From NCBI GenBank assembly GCA_964433675.1, contig CAYSSJ010000007.1, positions 49,523 through 113,522 on the forward strand: a stretch of 64,000 nucleotides of DNA, given 5' to 3'. The DNA is from CAYSSJ01 sp964433675. Its GTDB lineage: Bacteria; Cloacimonadota; Cloacimonadia; Cloacimonadales; TCS61. This document shows, piece after piece, positions 50,209-60,038 of this stretch (positions are counted from its first letter, which is position 1; each line of letters starts with the position of its first letter). The notes under the pieces are model-generated. The model worked only from the letters and a program-made list of their open reading frames with translations. It made no database searches and was not told the origin of the DNA. A program made the translations under genes and the position numbers.

Positions 50209-50847
50209 TCATACACCACCGGTTACAGCAGCTCTTCTACCGATAGCACTTTTCACCTCTTTGGCGATGAGATCATTTTTTACCATTTCTTTCAATTGTG
50301 TGCCGATCTTATATTTCTGATTTTTATCCAAAACATAACCGCTCATTCCAACAGCTTTGAGCAGGACTAAGATCGTGTTGATCCGCTCGTCGGAAAGATC
50401 TTGTCTCATCGCATATTCTCCTATCGTATTCTCAATCTGCCTTTTTTTAATCGGATCGCGTAGCGGATAGTAAGCAATCGGTATCAATCCCAAAATTTTG
50501 CTTTCTACCTTTTTCACAATTCCCTGGTCACAAAGTTTTTGCAAACAGATCTTTTTGAATTTGTTACTCTTTGGAGAGAGCTTATCAATCCAATATGCTA
50601 CAGTTTTAATACTTGGTTTATCGGCGATCATTTCTATTGCTTTGGCGATTACTACATCTCCGGCATTATCTTTTTTTAGGATAACTTTCTTTGCTTCGAA
50701 CTCGATAATTTTCTTCAGTTTCATTTCAGCTAAGATGGCGCCGGCGATGGCAAATTCCAAGTTAAACGATGCCACGAATTTGGTAGAGCCTTTTTCTTCG
50801 TGTAAAGCCAGTAATATGATAATTTCCGGTATTGAGAATGGATTCAT
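50209..50847 (-). CDS. GOLPH3/VPS74-like (GPP34) protein
   Basis: The 212-residue protein has the all-helical GPP34 layout: IPEIIILLALHEEKGS, FAIAGAILAEMKLKKIIEF, then KTVAYWIDKLSPKSNKFK and the later DERINTILVLLKAVGM. The eukaryotic members bind phosphatidylinositol-4-phosphate on Golgi membranes; bacterial members are uncharacterised or implicated in membrane association. Its start overlaps the stop of the PH-like membrane protein gene (50844) by four bases, so the pair is translationally coupled and may form a membrane-binding module. Confidence 0.82.
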   Translation of the reverse strand: MNPFSIPEIIILLALHEEKGSTKFVASFNLEFAIAGAILAEMKLKKIIEFEAKKVILKKDNAGDVVIAKAIEMIADKPSIKTVAYWIDKLSPKSNKFKKICLQKLCDQGIVKKVESKILGLIPIAYYPLRDPIKKRQIENTIGEYAMRQDLSDERINTILVLLKAVGMSGYVLDKNQKYKIGTQLKEMVKNDLIAKEVKSAIGRRAAVTGGV

Positions 50848-51293
50848 TTTCGGTCTTTCTCCCTATTGCAAATTGCGAGCTTAATCACCGAGCTCAGTTT
50901 TTCCGGTTCATCACTACCAAGCCTGTATTTTTTACCATTAGCTAAAACAATCTCTACAGCATCCAAGCCGGATATATTGTAGAGCCAGCCATGCGGAGTT
51001 CGGCGAATTCCCCATCCATAATAAAAAGGATTTCTAACCTGATAGGACTCGACAATATCTTGTAAGGCGAAACTCTTTTTGATGAGTCCCATACCATAGC
51101 TTAAGGTTATCTTTTCATCATTTATTGATATGGTTAGATTGATAAACAATCCGAGCATGATCAAAATTACCAAAATGCCGAGATAAGGAGGAGAATCCCA
51201 GCCGGAAGTGTAAACATCATAAGCTATTACAGCTAACAAGATGATAACGGCAATCAATGACCAATAACCGAATTGAGTATGTCTATATCTCAT
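50844..51293 (-). CDS. Small membrane protein with bacterial PH-like domain
   Basis: The 149-residue protein has two hydrophobic helices (about 10-30 and 36-54). A C-terminal domain (ISINDEKITLSYGMGLIKKSF, then WLYNISGLDAVEIVLANGKKYRLGSDEPEKL) resembles bacterial PH domains. Function unknown. Coupling to the GPP34-like gene, itself of a lipid-binding family, is suggestive of a membrane-surface role. Confidence 0.65.
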   Translation of the reverse strand: MRYRHTQFGYWSLIAVIILLAVIAYDVYTSGWDSPPYLGILVILIMLGLFINLTISINDEKITLSYGMGLIKKSFALQDIVESYQVRNPFYYGWGIRRTPHGWLYNISGLDAVEIVLANGKKYRLGSDEPEKLSSVIKLAICNREKDRK

Positions 51294-51335
51294 TTAGCCC
51301 CCTTTGGATACAGTCAAATATTTACATTTCTTTTG

Positions 51336-52160
51336 TCAACTTTCATTTACTCTCTTTTTCTTTCCAATGAATAAATCTTCCTCTGCTACTATGATAATCG
51401 TGGCAAAAACATAATAAACGATCATCTGCAGATATTCGGTGATAATGTCCATATTGGAGATCATGCCGGTATAGTTTATCATAAAGTGAAACAAAATAGC
51501 CGAGAGTGTGCTTCGATTTGTTCTATAAAACAACCAGGTGAAGATCACCGCTTTGGGGATCAGCATAGCAAAATAGGCAACTACCATCACCGGCTGAGCT
51601 GCCATCTCCTCTAAAGGATAGCCTTGTATGAAAAAAAGTGGAATGTGCCATATAGCATGTACTACTCCAAGGATAAGACTGGCGACAAGTCCATTATATT
51701 TTATCTTTAGACCATCAAGCGCATAACCGCGCCAGCCTAATTCTTCGGGTAGGGGTCCGAAAATCAGTATAAATCCGATAAATGGAATCAGCTTAAGAGC
51801 GTTTCCCAAATACTCCGGACTGAGCAACTGACCGATCAGATCCCGACCGAAAAAGGTGGAAATAAATATAGATAAAAGCATTATGATCGGTACAGTGAGA
51901 AATATAACAAAATACCATTTCGCTTTGATCCTTTTGAAATCTACAACCCGCTTCCAATAGTCCTTGCGAGTTTCTTTATCACCATATTTTTTCAATAAAT
52001 ATAGAGCTACTAAGGTTGGAGCTATACCACCAATGGCAAATAGCACCGTGCCGGCAAACATATCCGTGTTCAAATTTGTGAGGATGATGATGATCCATGG
52101 GATCCAAGTAAGTATCAGGGTCAAAAGCAGAAATCTGATTGGAAATATCTTATACTTCAT
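51336..52160 (-). CDS. CPBP-family intramembrane metalloprotease
   Basis: The 274-residue, multi-helix protein carries the family motifs PEELGWRGYAL (EExxxR) and VHAIWHIPLFF (the HxxxH-type ligand helix), plus a late HFMINYTG. CPBP (CAAX-type/Abi) proteins cleave substrates within the membrane and in some bacteria process or give immunity to peptides. ATG 52160 fits the GGAG site better than ATG 52166. It stands alone between the PH-like gene and the deacetylase. Confidence 0.88.
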   Translation of the reverse strand: MKYKIFPIRFLLLTLILTWIPWIIIILTNLNTDMFAGTVLFAIGGIAPTLVALYLLKKYGDKETRKDYWKRVVDFKRIKAKWYFVIFLTVPIIMLLSIFISTFFGRDLIGQLLSPEYLGNALKLIPFIGFILIFGPLPEELGWRGYALDGLKIKYNGLVASLILGVVHAIWHIPLFFIQGYPLEEMAAQPVMVVAYFAMLIPKAVIFTWLFYRTNRSTLSAILFHFMINYTGMISNMDIITEYLQMIVYYVFATIIIVAEEDLFIGKKKRVNES

Positions 52161-52255
52161 CTTCATTCTCCTATTTCTTTATTTGTCCAAAAAATCACTA
52201 TCGAGATTATATGTCAATTTTTCGTTTTCAAAAAAATATTTTGCCCCAAACATTA

Positions 52256-52993
52256 TCACTGGCACTCCAATAATTCGCTGAGTGGGATAAAATCGTATCC
52301 TGATTGGGTTATGACATCCAAAACAAGCGAGAGCTCATAAACTTCGATGCTATCATGTAACAGTATGATGCTACCGGCTGCCAGATTATCATGTATCTGA
52401 GAAACCAGTTCTTCGCCGCTATATCCAGCCCAATCATGCGAATCCAAAGACCACAATACTCCTTGAAGGCCATAGCGGTTTATCATTTCAGTAGCTTTGG
52501 GACACACAATTCCATAAGGTGGACGGAAATACTTTGCCGAGAGTGAGTATTTCACCAGCATTTTCATATTTTTTTCAAAATCTTGCTCTATCTCCTCTTC
52601 TTCCATTGTACGATAATCTTTGTGATAATAGGAATGTAGTCCGAGCTCAAAAAGAGGATCTTGATATAACTGCGCATATGATTCGTTCATATTCTGTCCG
52701 ATAACAAAGAAAGTGGCAGGTATTTCTCTTTTTTGTAAAAGCTGTCTGATTTTCTGAGTATTAGCAATTGGACCGTCGTCGAAAGTAACAGCAACTACCG
52801 GGTTTTCACACTCACCCTCGAAAACATATTGCTCGATCAAACTACTGTTTACTCCGGATAGATAATCTTTGTAAGCCGGATAGAGTGCCATACGCTGAAA
52901 TCCGAATAACGATGAAACTCCAAGCATGATTACCAGAACGCTCTTTGCTACATTAACTGATTTGCTTGTCTGCACATCAAAAGAGGATATCAT
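52256..52993 (-). CDS. Polysaccharide deacetylase (NodB family)
   Basis: The 245-residue protein has a membrane-anchor or signal segment (about 15-33) and NodB motifs: VAVTFDDGPIANTQ (catalytic Asp and metal Asp), LGLHSYYH (metal His pair), YFRPPYG, WSLDSHDWAG and SIILLHDS. It would de-N-acetylate a surface or wall sugar polymer outside the cytoplasm. Its start overlaps the permease gene at 52977, so the two are co-expressed, although no functional link is obvious. Confidence 0.88.
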   Translation of the reverse strand: MISSFDVQTSKSVNVAKSVLVIMLGVSSLFGFQRMALYPAYKDYLSGVNSSLIEQYVFEGECENPVVAVTFDDGPIANTQKIRQLLQKREIPATFFVIGQNMNESYAQLYQDPLFELGLHSYYHKDYRTMEEEEIEQDFEKNMKMLVKYSLSAKYFRPPYGIVCPKATEMINRYGLQGVLWSLDSHDWAGYSGEELVSQIHDNLAAGSIILLHDSIEVYELSLVLDVITQSGYDFIPLSELLECQ

Positions 52994-53747
52994 ACCATAC
53001 CCTCAGAGCGGAGGCTAAAATGATGAGAATAAGCAATATCCTTAGTTTCTTATCAGCAGTTTTCCCACTCAAAGATGCACCGATTTGAGCCGAGGGTATA
53101 GATGAGATAATCAGAGCCAGCGCCGGTAACCAGACTACCTGGCCGGTAAAAATTTTGCCCAATGCTCCCATAAGTGAGCCAATGAATATCACGCCCAGAC
53201 TGGTGCCAATCGTCAATTTTACCGGCATCTTCAGAATATAGATCATCAGAGGGATAATGATGAAACCACCGCCTGCGCCTACCATGCCGGCAAGAAAACC
53301 GATAATCAAGCCGATCATTACTGCAATCGGTTTGGAAAATGCTGCTCGCTTGTCTATTTCCTCTTTTTTGATAGGGAACATCATCATCACAAATGCAAAT
53401 ATGGTCATCATACCAAAGATAACCAACAAAAGTGTACCAGTGGCATATTTGGATAATACGGCGCCAATATTGGCAGCCAGCGCAAATGGTATTCCCAGAT
53501 AGAGCATCAACGGTAGGTCAACTAAGCGATTTATGCGATGCCTGATCAGTCCGGAGAGTGAGGCGAAGAGCACCTGCACCATCGAGAGAGCAGCTACGGT
53601 TTTCATACCGAGAGCTTCCAGTCCGAATAATTGAGGTACGTATAGCATGAGTGGGATCATGATGATAGCGCCGCCCACTCCCAACATTCCGGACAGAAAC
53701 CCACCAATCGAGCCGAGTAACAAAAACACTAAAACAATTTCGATCAA
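52977..53747 (-). CDS. TauE/SafE-family sulfite/anion permease
   Basis: The 256-residue protein has the duplicated TauE/SafE motif: GFLSGMLGVGGAIIMIPLM in the first half and GFLAGMVGAGGGFIIIPLM in the second, with eight or so helices. Family members export sulfite, sulfoacetate or other organic acids. No ATG with a ribosome site exists; TTG at 53747 lies after AAAGGATGAG and is my choice, with another TTG at 53780 possible. Confidence 0.85.
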   Translation of the reverse strand: MIEIVLVFLLLGSIGGFLSGMLGVGGAIIMIPLMLYVPQLFGLEALGMKTVAALSMVQVLFASLSGLIRHRINRLVDLPLMLYLGIPFALAANIGAVLSKYATGTLLLVIFGMMTIFAFVMMMFPIKKEEIDKRAAFSKPIAVMIGLIIGFLAGMVGAGGGFIIIPLMIYILKMPVKLTIGTSLGVIFIGSLMGALGKIFTGQVVWLPALALIISSIPSAQIGASLSGKTADKKLRILLILIILASALRVWYDILF

Positions 53748-53892
53748 AATCTCATCCTTTCTCTCAGAATTAGATTGCAATCAATATCCATAATAGTTTG
53801 AAGTCAACTTTTTTTTAATTTGAGCAGAACAAACTGGACACAAAGAAAGCGGATTCTATATTTGATTCAAAATAGTTTGGAAGGACTTGATT

Positions 53893-54600
53893 ATGGAAGA
53901 ACTAATCAAAAGATTGCAAGAATTTGCAGCGGGAGATATGCTCGATGTAGCCTGCGGTAGAGGAGATTTTTTGAATTTAGCCCATTATTTTCGCCAGGTG
54001 GGAAAGATCACTGCTATAGACAACGATCCTCGCTACAGGTCCGATATCGACAAAATTGCCGAAGATATGGATATCGAATTCAAAACAATGGATGCTGCTG
54101 AAATGGATTTTGAAGATGAGACTTTTGATACGGTGGTGATATCCAACTCGCTACATCATCTTAACAATCCGAGTTCCATTTTGAAGCAGATGAGACGAGT
54201 ATTGAAAAAGGGCGGATATTTTCTAATCAATGAAATGTATTACAACGATCTTACGTCCGCGCAAAATTCACACAAATTACTACACCATTTTGTAGCAGAG
54301 ATAAACAGAGCGCAGGGGATAGTGCATAATAGTACTTACAAGAAAGAGGAAATCATTCGGTTGGCGCATTCTATTCATTTATCGGATTATGAAGTATTCG
54401 ACTATGCATGGCAAGTGAAGGATGTTCACAATCCCGATACTATCAAACAGATTCTGCAAAGGATGAAAAGTATCGCTAATCTATATCAGGATTTAGATGA
54501 TAAAAAGTATTATTCGAAAAGACAAGCGGAGATAGAGAAATACATCAAAAAGCATGGATATGCCAGCACACCTTCTGTTTTTATCATAGCTAAGAAATAA
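53893..54600 (+). CDS. Class I SAM-dependent methyltransferase
   Basis: The 235-residue protein shows the Rossmann-type motifs MLDVACGRGDFLNLA (SAM-binding), ITAIDNDPRY, MDAAEMDFEDETFDTVVISNSLHHL and VLKKGGYFLINEMYYND. Such Methyltransf_11-like enzymes methylate small molecules or proteins; the substrate is unknown. ATG 53893 follows GGAAGGA; TTG at 53887 is an alternative. A strong hairpin follows its stop. Confidence 0.85.
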   Translation: MEELIKRLQEFAAGDMLDVACGRGDFLNLAHYFRQVGKITAIDNDPRYRSDIDKIAEDMDIEFKTMDAAEMDFEDETFDTVVISNSLHHLNNPSSILKQMRRVLKKGGYFLINEMYYNDLTSAQNSHKLLHHFVAEINRAQGIVHNSTYKKEEIIRLAHSIHLSDYEVFDYAWQVKDVHNPDTIKQILQRMKSIANLYQDLDDKKYYSKRQAEIEKYIKKHGYASTPSVFIIAKK

Positions 54601-54601
54601 A

Positions 54602-54629
54602 AAAAGGCAGCCTAGTTTAGCTGCCTTTT
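54602..54629. terminator. Bidirectional terminator between methyltransferase and coiled-coil genes
   Basis: AAAAGGCAGC at 54602-54611 pairs with GCTGCCTTTT at 54620-54629, with A and T runs on either side. It can serve the methyltransferase on plus and the coiled-coil gene on minus. Confidence 0.88.
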
Positions 54630-54647
54630 ATTGGATTTTATTCCTGA

Positions 54648-55175
54648 TTATCTTTGCGGCATCATTTGCTCGAGTTGAGCTTGAATTTGTTCTAATCTTT
54701 GAAGTAGTTCTTGAGTTTCGGGATCGATCTCTTGCATCTTTTCGATCAGTTCGGATTCGAGTTCCTGCTGTTTTTGTTGAACTTCCTCTTCCTGCATCAC
54801 TTGCTGCATTAGCGGTTGGATCTGCATGTTTATTGTCTGATAATTCTCCTGCAGTTCTTGAACAGTTTCATGATCACCCTCAGCTTGAGCCGCTTCCATA
54901 GTTTCTATCAAAGAATCTCTTTGTTCGATAAGCTCTTCCGCTTCCGGATCGAGCTCATTCATTTTTGCATCGAGATATTCTGAATAATCATCTGCTTTGT
55001 CTGCAATCTCGGGATCCTCAAAAGCTTCTTGTTGAATAGATTGCAATCTTTGGTTTAGGCTCATATACTCTTGGTATAGTTGTTGCATTTCTTCATCTGG
55101 TTGCTGGGCTACTAGTACAGCAGCAGAAATTACAACTATCGCTACCACCATACTCAACGTCATTTTTTTCTTCAT
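54648..55175 (-). CDS. Exported coiled-coil protein rich in Gln and Glu
   Basis: The 175-residue protein has a signal peptide (MKKKMTLSMVVAIVVISAAV, then LVAQQPDEE). An almost continuous helical, Gln/Glu/Met-rich body follows (SLNQRLQSIQQEAFEDPEIA and later LLQRLEQIQAQLEQ), ending MMPQR. It is likely a periplasmic chaperone-like or structural protein, but I recognise no family. ATG 55175 follows AAGGAG; the longer frame to 55226 lacks a ribosome site. The next 296 bases (55176-55471) are AT-rich without a gene; a TTGACA on the reverse strand near 55341 may belong to its promoter. Confidence 0.65.
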   Translation of the reverse strand: MKKKMTLSMVVAIVVISAAVLVAQQPDEEMQQLYQEYMSLNQRLQSIQQEAFEDPEIADKADDYSEYLDAKMNELDPEAEELIEQRDSLIETMEAAQAEGDHETVQELQENYQTINMQIQPLMQQVMQEEEVQQKQQELESELIEKMQEIDPETQELLQRLEQIQAQLEQMMPQR

Positions 55176-55471
55176 AAATCTAACACTCCTTTTTATGCTC
55201 ATTTTGATATAAATAAAAAATATCATTCAGTTAAATAAACTATCTTTTTAACACCTCTATTAAAACTTATAACAATATTATACTCATTACTAATTAAAAT
55301 ATAATACTGTAAATCAATTTAATCATATAGTGCCTGATGTCAAGCAATAATTAAAAAAAGGTGATTAATTGTGTGCTGGCAATCGCAATCGATACCTTGC
55401 AGGGTGGCTTTCAGAAAATTCTGAGATTATGAAATTTATTTCTGATACTAATGGCAATATACTGCTTTGTT

Positions 55472-56797
55472 TTATTGTTCATGCAATGGATTTAGCGCTT
55501 TTGTTTGCTTTAAGAATATAAAAGCATCGTATCTGTAAGGCCAGATAGTCGGCACATAATTACCCAAGTGTTCTCTGGATGGATCATAAACTACTCCTAT
55601 AGCTCTATGTCCTATCGGCTGAAGTGCCTCATCAATTCTAAGGTTTTCGAGTAAGACATAGAATGATGGGATTTCAACTTTGGCTAATAAATCTTCCAAA
55701 CTATCCTTCATTCCGGCAGGCACGTCCATAATCTGTCTGCGTTTGCCCCACTCTGCTCCTGCCATCACGGCACCTTCATAAGTAGCAAAACCCAGAATGA
55801 AGACTGCTTCTTCACCCAGCTGTTCACGGAACAACTGACCTATATTCGTCCTGTTTCTTTGAGCCATCGATGTCGCTCTTGCATCACCTACATGAGTATT
55901 GTGCGCCCATACTATACCTTTTGCATCTTCACTATAGAAATTTTTCAATCTCAGAACGGTATCGCTCATATGGTCTACTCGTTTATTCCATGCTCTATTA
56001 TTATCGGCTACTGCAGTTCGATAATATTTCTCGGCGTTCTTGACGACATAAGCATTTTGTTTGGCATCAAAATAGGAAATATGGCATTCTTCTATTAGTA
56101 CGTCTTCATATTCTTTCATCCGCTCGACTACTTCTCTCATTTCCTCGTCACAGGCATCTGCTCCGAAATAGACTGCTCGTGCATAAGCCCATTCATCCAT
56201 ATCATATTGGGAGAAACAATCGTAGTTCGATTTTACATGCACAAGCTCGGCAATATCGGTTTGGCGAAGGTATTTTCTCACCCTATTCATAGATTGCCAT
56301 TGATCATAGACATCCATCCCATAAAAACCGACTCGCTGCTCTGCATCTAAGGCAAGATTATATTCTCGTAGCCATTCGACCAGTTCCAAAACTTCCTCAT
56401 TCGCCCACATCCACTGGGGCCATCTGTTGAAGTTATCTATCAAAAGCTGTCGCGCAGAATCATATGAATTTTCATAACCTTTTACATATTGATTTACCTT
56501 GTAGCAAGAATGCCAATCTCCTTCCACTACGATAAAATTCACATCACTTTCTTTTATTAGAAGTTTACTTATCTCTCGGCGCCAAGTGTAAAACTCGGAA
56601 GTGCCATGAGAAGCTTCTCCAAGCAATACCAGCTCTCTATCTTTCATCTCTTCTATCAAATCCCTCAGATCAGGTTCGGTTTCCAAGGCAATACTATGCT
56701 GCTCGATTTGAGGTAGTATATTATCGAGGTTGGCAAACAATGGTACAAGTAGCATATACAAAACCATTACCATCGACATAAATATCATTGACTTCAT
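55472..56797 (-). CDS. Erythromycin esterase-like protein
   Basis: The 441-residue protein carries the Ere-family landmarks ELVLLGEASHGTSEFYTWR (conserved Glu and His), FIVVEGDWHSCYKVNQYV, RVGFYGMDVYDQW, IVWAHNTHVGDARATSM and a late HRAIGVVYDP. An N-terminal signal peptide (about 1-23) makes it exported. Some family members hydrolyse macrolide lactones; many others have unknown substrates, so resistance should not be assumed. It stands alone, with a GGAGGA ribosome site. Confidence 0.85.
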   Translation of the reverse strand: MKSMIFMSMVMVLYMLLVPLFANLDNILPQIEQHSIALETEPDLRDLIEEMKDRELVLLGEASHGTSEFYTWRREISKLLIKESDVNFIVVEGDWHSCYKVNQYVKGYENSYDSARQLLIDNFNRWPQWMWANEEVLELVEWLREYNLALDAEQRVGFYGMDVYDQWQSMNRVRKYLRQTDIAELVHVKSNYDCFSQYDMDEWAYARAVYFGADACDEEMREVVERMKEYEDVLIEECHISYFDAKQNAYVVKNAEKYYRTAVADNNRAWNKRVDHMSDTVLRLKNFYSEDAKGIVWAHNTHVGDARATSMAQRNRTNIGQLFREQLGEEAVFILGFATYEGAVMAGAEWGKRRQIMDVPAGMKDSLEDLLAKVEIPSFYVLLENLRIDEALQPIGHRAIGVVYDPSREHLGNYVPTIWPYRYDAFIFLKQTKALNPLHEQ

Positions 56798-56926
56798 AAA
56801 ATCCTCCTCTTTTGGAAAAAAAACTCTGGTTCTTATGATGTCAACCTGAATATTCTCCCAAAAGCCAAACAGGGATAAGCTACATACTTACCCCTGCTTA
56901 ACATTTCCGTTATCTTCAGATTATGA

Positions 56927-59900
56927 CTATTCGGTTACTTCTTTTAACCTACGTTTACCCCAACTTTTGAAAGAAATCTTATCAAAGAGACTGTAAAGAG
57001 TGGGTATAATGAAAAGCGTGAAGAAAGTAGCACTGATCAATCCGCCGATAACTGTGGCAGCCATAGGTACTTTAAGTTCCGCACCTTCACCGGTGCTCAA
57101 TGCCATAGGCAGCATACCCATCATAGTGGTAATAGCAGTTATCAAAACCGGTCTTACCCTATCGGAACCGGCTTGGACTATTGCTTTATGCTTCTCCATA
57201 CCACCATTTCTAAGCTGATTGATATGATCGACCAAGACAATGCCGTTGTTCACCACAATTCCCGCCAGGATGATAATACCTACGAAACTGGCAACCGAGA
57301 GCGTGATACCGGTAATGAGAAGCATAGCCATAACTCCGATAAAAGCCAATGGCATAGTGAACATGATGATAAACGGCTGCTTGAGCGATTCAAACTGCGA
57401 AGCCATCACAGCATAGACCAAGATGACAGCGAGCAGCAAAGCCAAAGCAAGAGTTTGAAATGCTTCCATCATATCCTGGTAAGCACCGCCAAATTCCAGA
57501 TAATAACCCGGTGGCATATCTTGCATAATATCAGAGATTTCGTCTCGTACCAATTGAACAGAACCCCCAATATCCCTCGTTCCGACTATATCTGCCGTTA
57601 TGGTGGTCATTCTGGTTTGGTTCTCACGCATTATTTTCACCGGACCGTCGGCGATCTCGATTTTAGCAATTTGCGAAAGCGGCACTTTGAAACCCATCGG
57701 TGAACTTATAGAGATATTCATGATATCATCGAGATGGTTGCGATCTTCTTTGGCAAGTTTCACTCTGATATCATACTCTTCACCACGCTCTCTGAATACT
57801 CCCGTAACTGTTCCGACTGTAGCGGTGTTTAATGCAGAGGCAATTTGAGCAGTAGTGAGTCCATATTGAAAAGCTTTTTCTTTATCTATGATAATCTGCT
57901 GCTCCGGTTGGGCTTCATCCATCTCACTGATAACATCGGTAATTGTATCCAGACCGGAAATCCTTTGTACTATAGCATTAGAGACTACAGAGAGCTCCTC
58001 CAAATCCGTTCCGAAGATATTGATCTCGATCGGAGTAGAAGCACCTCCACCCATCATCTCGGCGCGGGTGAGAAAGTTGAACTCACCACCTTCCACTTTG
58101 GGAAGCTGAGAGCGTATCTCTGCTACGATCTCCTCATAGCTCATTTCCCGATCACTTATCCTAAGCAATCTACCAATGATCTGAGCTTCACTGACGTGCT
58201 GGGGATTGGTGGGGTCTGCCATCGCTTCTTCCAAAGGTCCGATAATCGCCATGGTATTGCTAATACCGGTAGTGTTCATAAATATTTGCTCTACTTGTCT
58301 GGCGACTTCGTCTGTTTCGGAAATCGTCGTACCGATCGGCATTTTCATGTTCATTATCAGAAATGGGATATCCTGATCCGGCATGAATTCCGTCCCCAAA
58401 ACAGGGATCAATCCGATAGAAACAGCAAACAGAATGAACACTAACAGAACTGTCTTACCACGATTTTTTAGCACAAAACCCAAAGTGTGCAAATATCTAT
58501 CCCGCAGTTTATTGAACAAATTCTGAGACAAGCTGAGCTTTGCATTCTCATTTTTTCTTTTGAATATAGAAGCTGCGATAGCAGGTACCACGGTAAGAGC
58601 GATAAAGAGTGAAGCAAACAGCGAGAATGCCACTGTGAGTGCCAACCCTCGAACTAAGATACCTGTCATGCCCTCACTAAGGATCATCGGGAAAAAGACT
58701 GCTATAGTAGTCAGTGTGGAAGCAGTGATAGCCATAGCCACTTCAGTGGCACCGATCTTGGCAGCTTTGATGCGGTCTTTGCCCATTTCAATGTGACGGT
58801 AGATATTCTCGATCACTACGATCGAGTTATCTACCAGCATTCCTACTCCCAATGCTAAACCACCCAGCGTCATCAGGTTCAAGCTGAAACGTGCCAAATA
58901 GATGGCAACGAAAGTAGCAATTACGGAGATTGGTATAGCTATAGTGATTGCCAAAGTAGGGCGCCAATTGCTGAGGAAAAGATACATAATGAGAATAGCC
59001 AGCAGTCCACCCACCAGAAGATTAGCCATCACTCCGCTGGTTACATTCTCTATCGGCATTCCCATATCCATGATCTCATGAAATACTAACCGCTCTCCCA
59101 TCTCAGCTTCTATTTCTTCTATCTCATCTTTGACTATGTTGGATACAGTCAGTGTGTTAGCACCAGATTCTTTGGAGATCATCACATAAGCTGTAGGCTG
59201 CAGATTGGTACGGATATAAGAACGCCGTTCTTTGAATCCATCTTCAACCGACGCGATATCTTCTAAATAAACCATCCCGCCATAGGGTGACATCTTCACA
59301 GGTAGTCCGGCTATCTCTTCCATAGATTGATATTCAGCAACGGTACGAAGTCTATATTCGCCTTTTCTATATTCGATATGTCCCGCGCCTAAGGTAATAT
59401 TACCGGCTTGCACCAAAGAGACTACTTCATCTAAGGAGATATCGTAATATTCCATCTTCTTTCGATCAACTATGATCTGTTTCTCCAGCTCTTCATCACT
59501 CATAGCCATCACAGAAGCCACACCCGGTAGTTGAGTCAGTCTGGTTACGACCTCATCATCGAGAATACGTTTCAGTTCATATGCTCCTGTATTTCCGGTA
59601 ATACCGTAGCTTAGCACCGGCATTTGAGCGAGATTGAATTTCATCACCTGCGGACGGGAAACATCGCGGGGTAGCCTGGCAGCGATCTGATCTATTACAT
59701 CGCGCAGATCTTGAGCGGCAAAGTCTAGATTGGTACCCCAGGTGAATTCCACCATGATCATGGAAATACCTTCCATACTGCGAGATTTGACCGAAGTGAG
59801 ATTCGGCACAGTAGCTATAGATTGCTCCAATGGTTTGGTTATCATCTCCTCTATATCCTCGGGTGAAGCGCCATGATAGGAGGTGATCACGGTTATTACG

Positions 59901-60028
59901 GGGAAATCCATATCAGGAAGCATTTCCAATCCGAGTCTGGTGAACGACAATCCTCCGAGAATGATTATGAGCATTGTCATCATCATTACTGTAATACGTC
60001 TTTTTACTGAAAATTCAGCTATTTTCAT
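56927..60028 (-). CDS. RND efflux permease (HAE1/AcrB type), TetR-controlled operon
   Basis: The 1033-residue pump has SVKRRITVMMMTMLIIILGG at the start, HGASPEDIEEMITKPLEQ, the TM4 motif GLALGVGMLVDNSIVVIENIYR, and the late GIIILAGIVVNNGIVLVDHINQL. Both periplasmic domains are full length. It is the last gene of the tetR-tolC-hlyD-RND operon and should export a compound sensed by the TetR protein. It lies 10 bases after the adaptor gene. It is closer to the textbook family length than the permeases at 8208 and 12813. Confidence 0.93.
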   Translation of the reverse strand: MKIAEFSVKRRITVMMMTMLIIILGGLSFTRLGLEMLPDMDFPVITVITSYHGASPEDIEEMITKPLEQSIATVPNLTSVKSRSMEGISMIMVEFTWGTNLDFAAQDLRDVIDQIAARLPRDVSRPQVMKFNLAQMPVLSYGITGNTGAYELKRILDDEVVTRLTQLPGVASVMAMSDEELEKQIIVDRKKMEYYDISLDEVVSLVQAGNITLGAGHIEYRKGEYRLRTVAEYQSMEEIAGLPVKMSPYGGMVYLEDIASVEDGFKERRSYIRTNLQPTAYVMISKESGANTLTVSNIVKDEIEEIEAEMGERLVFHEIMDMGMPIENVTSGVMANLLVGGLLAILIMYLFLSNWRPTLAITIAIPISVIATFVAIYLARFSLNLMTLGGLALGVGMLVDNSIVVIENIYRHIEMGKDRIKAAKIGATEVAMAITASTLTTIAVFFPMILSEGMTGILVRGLALTVAFSLFASLFIALTVVPAIAASIFKRKNENAKLSLSQNLFNKLRDRYLHTLGFVLKNRGKTVLLVFILFAVSIGLIPVLGTEFMPDQDIPFLIMNMKMPIGTTISETDEVARQVEQIFMNTTGISNTMAIIGPLEEAMADPTNPQHVSEAQIIGRLLRISDREMSYEEIVAEIRSQLPKVEGGEFNFLTRAEMMGGGASTPIEINIFGTDLEELSVVSNAIVQRISGLDTITDVISEMDEAQPEQQIIIDKEKAFQYGLTTAQIASALNTATVGTVTGVFRERGEEYDIRVKLAKEDRNHLDDIMNISISSPMGFKVPLSQIAKIEIADGPVKIMRENQTRMTTITADIVGTRDIGGSVQLVRDEISDIMQDMPPGYYLEFGGAYQDMMEAFQTLALALLLAVILVYAVMASQFESLKQPFIIMFTMPLAFIGVMAMLLITGITLSVASFVGIIILAGIVVNNGIVLVDHINQLRNGGMEKHKAIVQAGSDRVRPVLITAITTMMGMLPMALSTGEGAELKVPMAATVIGGLISATFFTLFIIPTLYSLFDKISFKSWGKRRLKEVTE

Positions 60029-60038
60029 ATTTTAACCT

